A stretch of 64,000 nt of DNA from positions 38,126 to 102,125 of the forward strand of contig CANXME010000408.1 in the NCBI GenBank assembly GCA_948144175.1, given 5' to 3'. Within the stretch, counting starts at the first letter, position 1. Every line of letters begins with the position of its first letter. The DNA comes from Closterium sp. NIES-65. Taxonomy: Eukaryota > Streptophyta > Zygnematophyceae > Desmidiales > Closteriaceae. The notes below the pieces were generated by a model that searched no databases, had not been told where the DNA came from, and worked only from the letters and a program-made list of their open reading frames with translations. A program made the translations under genes and the position numbers. Positions 58,801 through 64,000 of this stretch are shown piece by piece.

Positions 58801-61800
58801 TGTGCAAAATAGCAAGAACAAGGGCCTAGCATGTGCAAAATAGAAAGAACAAGGGCCTAGCGTGTGCAAAATAGCAAGAACAAGGGCCTAGCATGTGCAA
58901 AATTGCAAGAACAAGGGCCTAGCGTGTGCAAAATTGCAAGAACAAGGGCCTAGCGAGTGCAAAATAGCAAGAGCAAGGGCCTAGCGTGTGCAAAATTGCA
59001 AGAACAAGGGCCTAGCGTGTGCAAAATAAAAAGAACAAGGGCCTAGCGAGTGCAAAATAGCAAGAGCAAGGGCCTAGCGTGTGCAAACAAACAAGAACAA
59101 GGGCCTTGTGTTCGCAAAATAGCAAGAAAAAGGGCCTAGCGTGTGCAAAATAATAAGAACAAGGGTCTAGCATGTGCAAGATTGCAAGAACAAGGGCCTA
59201 GAGTGTGCAAAATAAAAAGAACAAGGGCATTGCGTGTGCAAAATAAAAAGAACAAGGGCCTAGCGTGTGCAAAATAAAAAGAACAAGGGCCTAGCGTGTG
59301 CAAAATTACAAGAACAAGGGCCTAGCGTGTGCAAAATTGCAAGAACAAGGGCCTAGCGAGTGCAACATAGCAACAGCAAGGGCCTAGCGTGTGCAAAAAA
59401 TCAAGAACAAGGGCCTAGCGTGTGCAAAATTACAAGAACAAGGGCCTAGCGTGTGCAAAATTGCAAGAACAAGGGCCTATCGAGTGCAAAATAGCAAGAG
59501 CAAGGGCCTAGCGTGTGCAAAAAATCAAGAACAAGGGCCTAGCGTTCGCGAAATAGCAAGAACAAGGGCCTAGCGTGTGCAAAATAAAAAGAACATAGGC
59601 CTAGCATGTGCAAAATTGCAAGAACAGGGGCCTAGCATGTGCAAAATAAAAAGAAGAAGGGCATAGCGTGTGCAAAATAAAAATATCAAGGGCATAGCGT
59701 GTGCAAAATAAAAAGAACAAGGGCCTAGCGTGTGCAAAATAAAAAGAACAAGGGCCTAGCGTGTGCAAAATTGCAAGAACAAGGGCCTAGCGAGTGCAAA
59801 ATAGCAAGAGCAAGGGCCTAGCGTGTGCAAAAAATCAAGAACAAGGGCCTAGCGTTCGCGAAGCTGCAAAAACAAGGGCCTAGCGTGTGCAAAATGAAAA
59901 GAAGAAGGGTCTAGCTAGTGCAAATTTGCAAGAACAAGGGCCTAGCGTGTGCAAAATAAAAAGAACAAGGGCATAGCGTGTGCAAAGTAGCAAGAACAAG
60001 GGCCTAGCGTGTGCAAAATAAAAAGGACAAGGGCATAGCGTGTGCAAAATAAAAAGAACAAGGGCATAGCGTGTGCAAAATTAAAAGAACAAGGGCCTAG
60101 CGTGTGCAAAATAAAAAAAACAAGGGCCTAGCGTGTGCAAAATTGCAAGAACAAGGGCCTAGCGTGTGCAAAATTGCAAGAACAAGGGCCCTAGCGAGTG
60201 CAAAATAGCAAGAGCAAGGGCCTAGCGTGTGCTAAAAATCAAGAACAAGGGCCTAGCGTTCGCGAAATAGCAAGAACAAGGGCATAGCGTGTGCAAAATA
60301 AAAAGAACAAGGGCCTAGCGTGTGCAAAATAAAAAGAACAAGGGCCTCGTGTGTGCAAAATTGCAAGAACAAGGGCCTAGCGAGTGCAAAATAGCAAGAG
60401 CAAGGGCCTAGCGTGTGCAAAAAATCAAGAACAAGGGCCTAGCGTTCGCGAAGCTGCAAAAACAAGGGCCTAGCGTGTGCAAAATGAAAAGAAGAAGGGT
60501 CTAGCTAGTGCAAATTTGCAAGAACAAGGGCCTAGCGTGTGCAAAATAAAAAGAACAAGGGCATAGCGTATGCAAAGTAGCAAGAACAAGGGCCTAGCGT
60601 GTGCAAAAAAAAAAAGAACAAGGGCATAGCGTGTGCAAAATAAAAAGAACAAGGGCATAGCGTGTGCAAAATTAAAAGAACAAGGGCCTAGCGTGTGCAA
60701 AATAAAAAAGACAAGGGCCTAGCGTGTGCAAAATTGCAAGAACAAGGGCCTAGCGTGTGCAAAATTGCAAAAACAAGGGCCTAGCGAGTGCAAAATAGCA
60801 AGAGCAAGGGCCTAGCGTGTGCAAAAAATCAAGAACAAGGGCCTAGCGTTCGCGAAATAGCAAGAACAAGGGCCTAGCGTGTGCAAAATATAAAGAACAA
60901 GGGTCTAGCATGTGCAAAATTGCAAGAAAAAGGGCCTAGCATGTGCAAAATAAAAAGAACAAGGGCATAGCGTGTGCAATATAAAAAGAACAAGGGCATA
61001 GCGTGTTCAAAATAAAAAGAACAAGGGCCTAGCGTGTGCAAAATAAAAAGAACAACGGCCTAGCCTGTGCAAAATTGCAAGAACAAGGGCCTAGCGTGTG
61101 CAAAATTGCAAGAACAAGGGCCTAGCGAGTGCAAAATAGCAAGAGCAAGGGCCTAGCGTGTGCAAAAAATCAAGAACAAGGGCCTAGCGTTCGCGAAATT
61201 GCAAGAACAAGGGCCTAGCATGTGCAAAATAAAAATAACAAGGGTCTAGCATGTGCAAAATTGCAAGAACAAGGGCCTAGCGTGTGCAAAATAAAAGAAC
61301 AAGGGCATAGCGTGTGCAAAATAGCAAGAACAAGGGCCTAGCGTGTGCAAAATAAAAAGAACAAGGGCCTAGCGTGTGCAAAATAAAAAGAACAAGGGCA
61401 TAGCGTGTGCAAAATAGCAAGAACAAGGGCCTAGCATGTGCAAAATATAAGAACAAGGGCCTAGCGTGTGCAAAATAAAAAGAACAAGGGCATAGCGTGT
61501 GCAAAATAAAAAGAACAAGGGCCTAGCGTTTGAAAAAAATGCAAGAACAAGGGCCTAGCGAGTGCAAAATAGCAAGAGCAAGGGCCTAGCGTGTGCAAAG
61601 AAACAAGAACAAGGGCCTTGGGTTCGCGAAATAGCAAGAAAAAGGGCCTAGCGTGTGCAAAATAAAAGGAACAAGGGCATAGCGTGTGCAAAATAAAAAG
61701 AACAAGGGCATAGCGTGTGCAAAATTGCAAGAGCAAGGGCCTAGCGTGTGCAAAAAATCAAGAACAAGAGCCTATCGTTCGCGAAATAGCAAAAGCAAGG

Positions 61801-62479
61801 GCCTAGCATGTGCAAAAAAAAAAAGAACAAGGGTCTAGCATGTGCAAAATTGCAAGAAGAAGGGCCTAGCGTGTGTAAAATAATAAGAACAAGGGCATAG
61901 CGTGTACAAGATAGCAATAACAAGGGCCTAGCTTGTGCAAAATAAATAGAACAAGGGCCTAGCGTGTGCAAAATAAAAAGAAGGGCCTAGCGCATGCAAA
62001 ATTGCAAGAACAAGGGCCTAGCGTGTGCAAAATTGCAAGAACAAGGGCCAAGCGAGTGCAAAATAGCAAGAGCAAGGGCCTAGCGTGTGCAAAAAAAACA
62101 AGAACAAGGGCCTTGTGTTCGCGAAATAGCAAGAAAAAGGGCCTAGCGTGTGCAAAATAAAAAGAACAAGGGTCTAGCATGTGTAAAATTGCAAGAACAA
62201 TGGCCTAGCATGTGCAAAATAAAAAGAACAGGGCATAGCGTGTGCAAAAAAAAAAGAACAAGGGCATAGCGTGTGCAAGATAGCAAGAACAAGGGCCTAG
62301 CTTGTGCAACATAAAAAGAACACGGCCTAGCGTGTGCAAAATAAAAGAACAAGGGCGTAGCGTATGCAAAATTGCAAGAACAAGGGCCTAGCGTGTGCAA
62401 AATTGCAAGAACAAGGGCCTATCGAGTGCAAAATAGCAAGAGCAAGGGCCTAGCGTGTGCAAAAAATCAAGAACAAGGG

Positions 62480-63460
62480 CCTAGCGTTCGCGAAATAGCA
62501 AGAACAAGGGACTAGCGTGTGCAAAATAAAAAGAACAAGGGTCTAGCATGTGCAAAATTGCAAGAACAAGGGCCTAGCGTGTGCAAAATAAAAAGAACAA
62601 GGGCATAGCGTGTGCAAAATAGCAAGAACAAGGGCCTAGCGTGTGCAAAATAAAAAGAACAAGGGCCTAGCGTGTGCAAAATAAAAAGAGCAAGGGCCTA
62701 GCGTGTGCAAAATTGAAAAAACAAGGGCCTAACGTGTGCAAAATTGCAAGAACAAGGGCCTAGCAAGTGCAAAAATAGTAAGAGCAAGGGCCCTAGCGTG
62801 TGCAAAATTGCAAGAACAAGGGCCTAGCGAGTGCAAAATAGGAAGAGCAAGGGCCTAGCGTGCGCAAAAAATCAAGAACAAGGGCATAGCGTTCGCGAAA
62901 TAGCAAGAGCAAGGGCCTAGCGTGTGCGAAATAAAAAGAACAAGGGCATAGCGTGTGCAAAATAGCAAGAGCAAGGGCCTAGCGTGTGCAAAACAAAAAC
63001 AACAAGGGCATAGCGTGTGCAAAATAGCAAGAACAAGGGCCTAGCGTGTGCAAATTAAAAAGAACAAGGGCCTAGCGTGTGCAAAATCAAAACAACAAGG
63101 GTCTAGCATGTGCAAAATAGGAAGAGCAAGGGCCTAGCGTGTGCAAAATAAAAAGAACAAGGGCATAGCGTGTGCAAAATAGCAAGAACAAGGGCCTAGC
63201 GTGTGCAAAATAAAAGAACAAGGGCCTAGCGTGTGCAAAATAAAAAGAACAAGGGCCTAGCGTGTGCAAAATTGCAAGAACAAGGGCCTAACGTGTGCAA
63301 AATTGCAAGAACAAGGGCCTAGCGAGTGCAAAATAGCAAGAGCAAGGGCCTAGTGTGTGCAAAAGATCAAGAACAAGGGCCTAGCGTTCGCGAAATAGCA
63401 AGAACAAAGGCCTTGCGTGTGCAAAATAAAAAGAACAAGGGTCTAGGATGTGCAAAATTG
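62480..63460. repeat. Array B block also found 13.6 kb upstream (right copy)
   Basis: This is the partner of the block at about 48850-49830, with the same order of rare variants and only scattered substitutions and single-base indels (for example AAAAATAGTAAGAGC and GGGCCCTAGCG here). Confidence 0.75.
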
Positions 63461-63559
63461 CAAGAACAAGGGCCTAGCGTGTGCAAAATAAAAAGAACAA
63501 GGGCATAGCGTGTGCAAAATAAAAAGAACAAGGGCATAGCGTGTGCAAAATAAAAAGAA

Positions 63560-63960
63560 CAGGGCCTAGCGTGTGCAAAATAAAAAGAAACAAGGGCCTA
63601 AGCGTGTGCTAAAATTGCAAGAACAAGGGCCTAGCGTGTGCAAAATGCAAGAGACAAGGGCCTAGCGAGTGCAAAATAGCAGAGCTAGAGGGCCCTAGCG
63701 GGTGCAAAAATCAAGAACCAAGGGCCCCGCGTTATCGCGAATATTGCAAGTAACCAAGGGCCTCCTATCGTGTGCAAATAAAAAAAACCAATGGTCTAGC
63801 CGTGTAGCAAAATTGCAGCAGAACAAGGGCCTAGCCGTGTGCAAAATAAAAGAACAAGGGCATAGCGTGTGCAAAATAGCAAGAACAAATGAGGGCCTAG
63901 CGGTGTGCAAAATAAAAGAACAAGGGCCTCCTAGGCGTGTGCATAAATAAAAAGAATAAG
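63560..63960. other. Indel-rich stretch of array B, probable low-quality sequence
   Basis: The normal order of unit types is still readable, but small insertions and deletions appear in almost every unit: CCTAAGCGTGTGCTAAAATTGC, AAATAGCAGAGCTAGAGGG, GCGTTATCGCGAATATTGC, CTAGCCGTGTAGC, CCTAGCGGTGTGC, CCTCCTAGGCGTGTGC. Elsewhere array B units differ mainly by substitutions and keep 31 bp. The last 40 bases look normal again. This pattern fits uncorrected long-read error near a contig end better than biological divergence. Confidence 0.7.
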
Positions 63961-64000
63961 GGCCTAGCGTTTGCAAAATTGCAAGAACAAGGGCCTAGCA

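Larger units (their letters stand above)
55814..64000. repeat. 31-bp satellite array B, right part (about 264 units)
   Basis: This continues array B after the retroelement with the same unit types and higher-order order. The GCGAAGCTGC / AAATGAAAAG pair of variants, also seen at about 40560, 52820 and 54340, recurs near 57045, 59869 and 60459 (near 58341 the first reads GCGAAACTGC). The ACATAGGCC variant, also at 52430 and 54073, recurs near 56682, 58043 and 59592. The array runs off the right edge. No unique DNA and no gene is seen. Confidence 0.96.

Noticed and set aside
39523..64000. CRISPR array or telomere-like repeat for array B
   Set aside because: The 31-bp units are contiguous with typed variants and not separated by unique spacers, and the unit is unrelated to known telomere motifs such as TTTAGGG.

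Overview
This window is almost entirely tandemly repeated (satellite and minisatellite) DNA. It holds five repeat arrays placed directly against one another, plus one small non-autonomous LTR retrotransposon inserted in the last array. I see no credible protein-coding gene, tRNA, rRNA or CRISPR array. The long open frames arise because repeat units of 20, 28 and 31 bp happen to lack stop codons in several frames.

Layout: (1) 1-26510, a C/T-rich 20-bp minisatellite, about 1,325 units, with nested higher-order duplications. (2) 26511-31165, a G-rich 28-bp minisatellite, about 166 units. (3) 31166-37392, a 31-bp minisatellite, about 200 units, containing an inverted segment of about 1 kb at 35643-36621. 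(4) 37393-39522, an AT-richer 371-bp satellite, about 5.7 copies, each made of two related halves of 194 and 177 bp. (5) 39523-64000, a second, apparently unrelated 31-bp satellite, about 750 units, organised into approximately 10-mer higher-order repeats and larger duplicated blocks. This array is split at 54544-55813 by a 1,270-bp retroelement of TRIM type. The element has two LTRs, a 5-bp target duplication (CAAGG), a primer binding site resembling the one for initiator tRNA-Met, and a polypurine tract. It lies on the minus strand.

Organism: a eukaryotic nuclear genome. A land plant is the best inference, because short LTR elements lacking gag-pol with a PBS of the TGGTATCAGAGC type and 5-bp target duplications are typical of plant Copia-like/TRIM families, and a dimeric satellite with halves near 180 bp is common in plant heterochromatin. 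The species cannot be named from this sequence. The setting is probably pericentromeric or other heterochromatin.

Nothing here works as a pathway. The content of interest is structural: abrupt satellite-to-satellite junctions, very recent segmental duplications, an inversion with a near-perfect palindromic junction, a young retroelement with a cluster of hairpins in its internal region, and a run of small insertions and deletions near the right end that looks like unpolished sequence.
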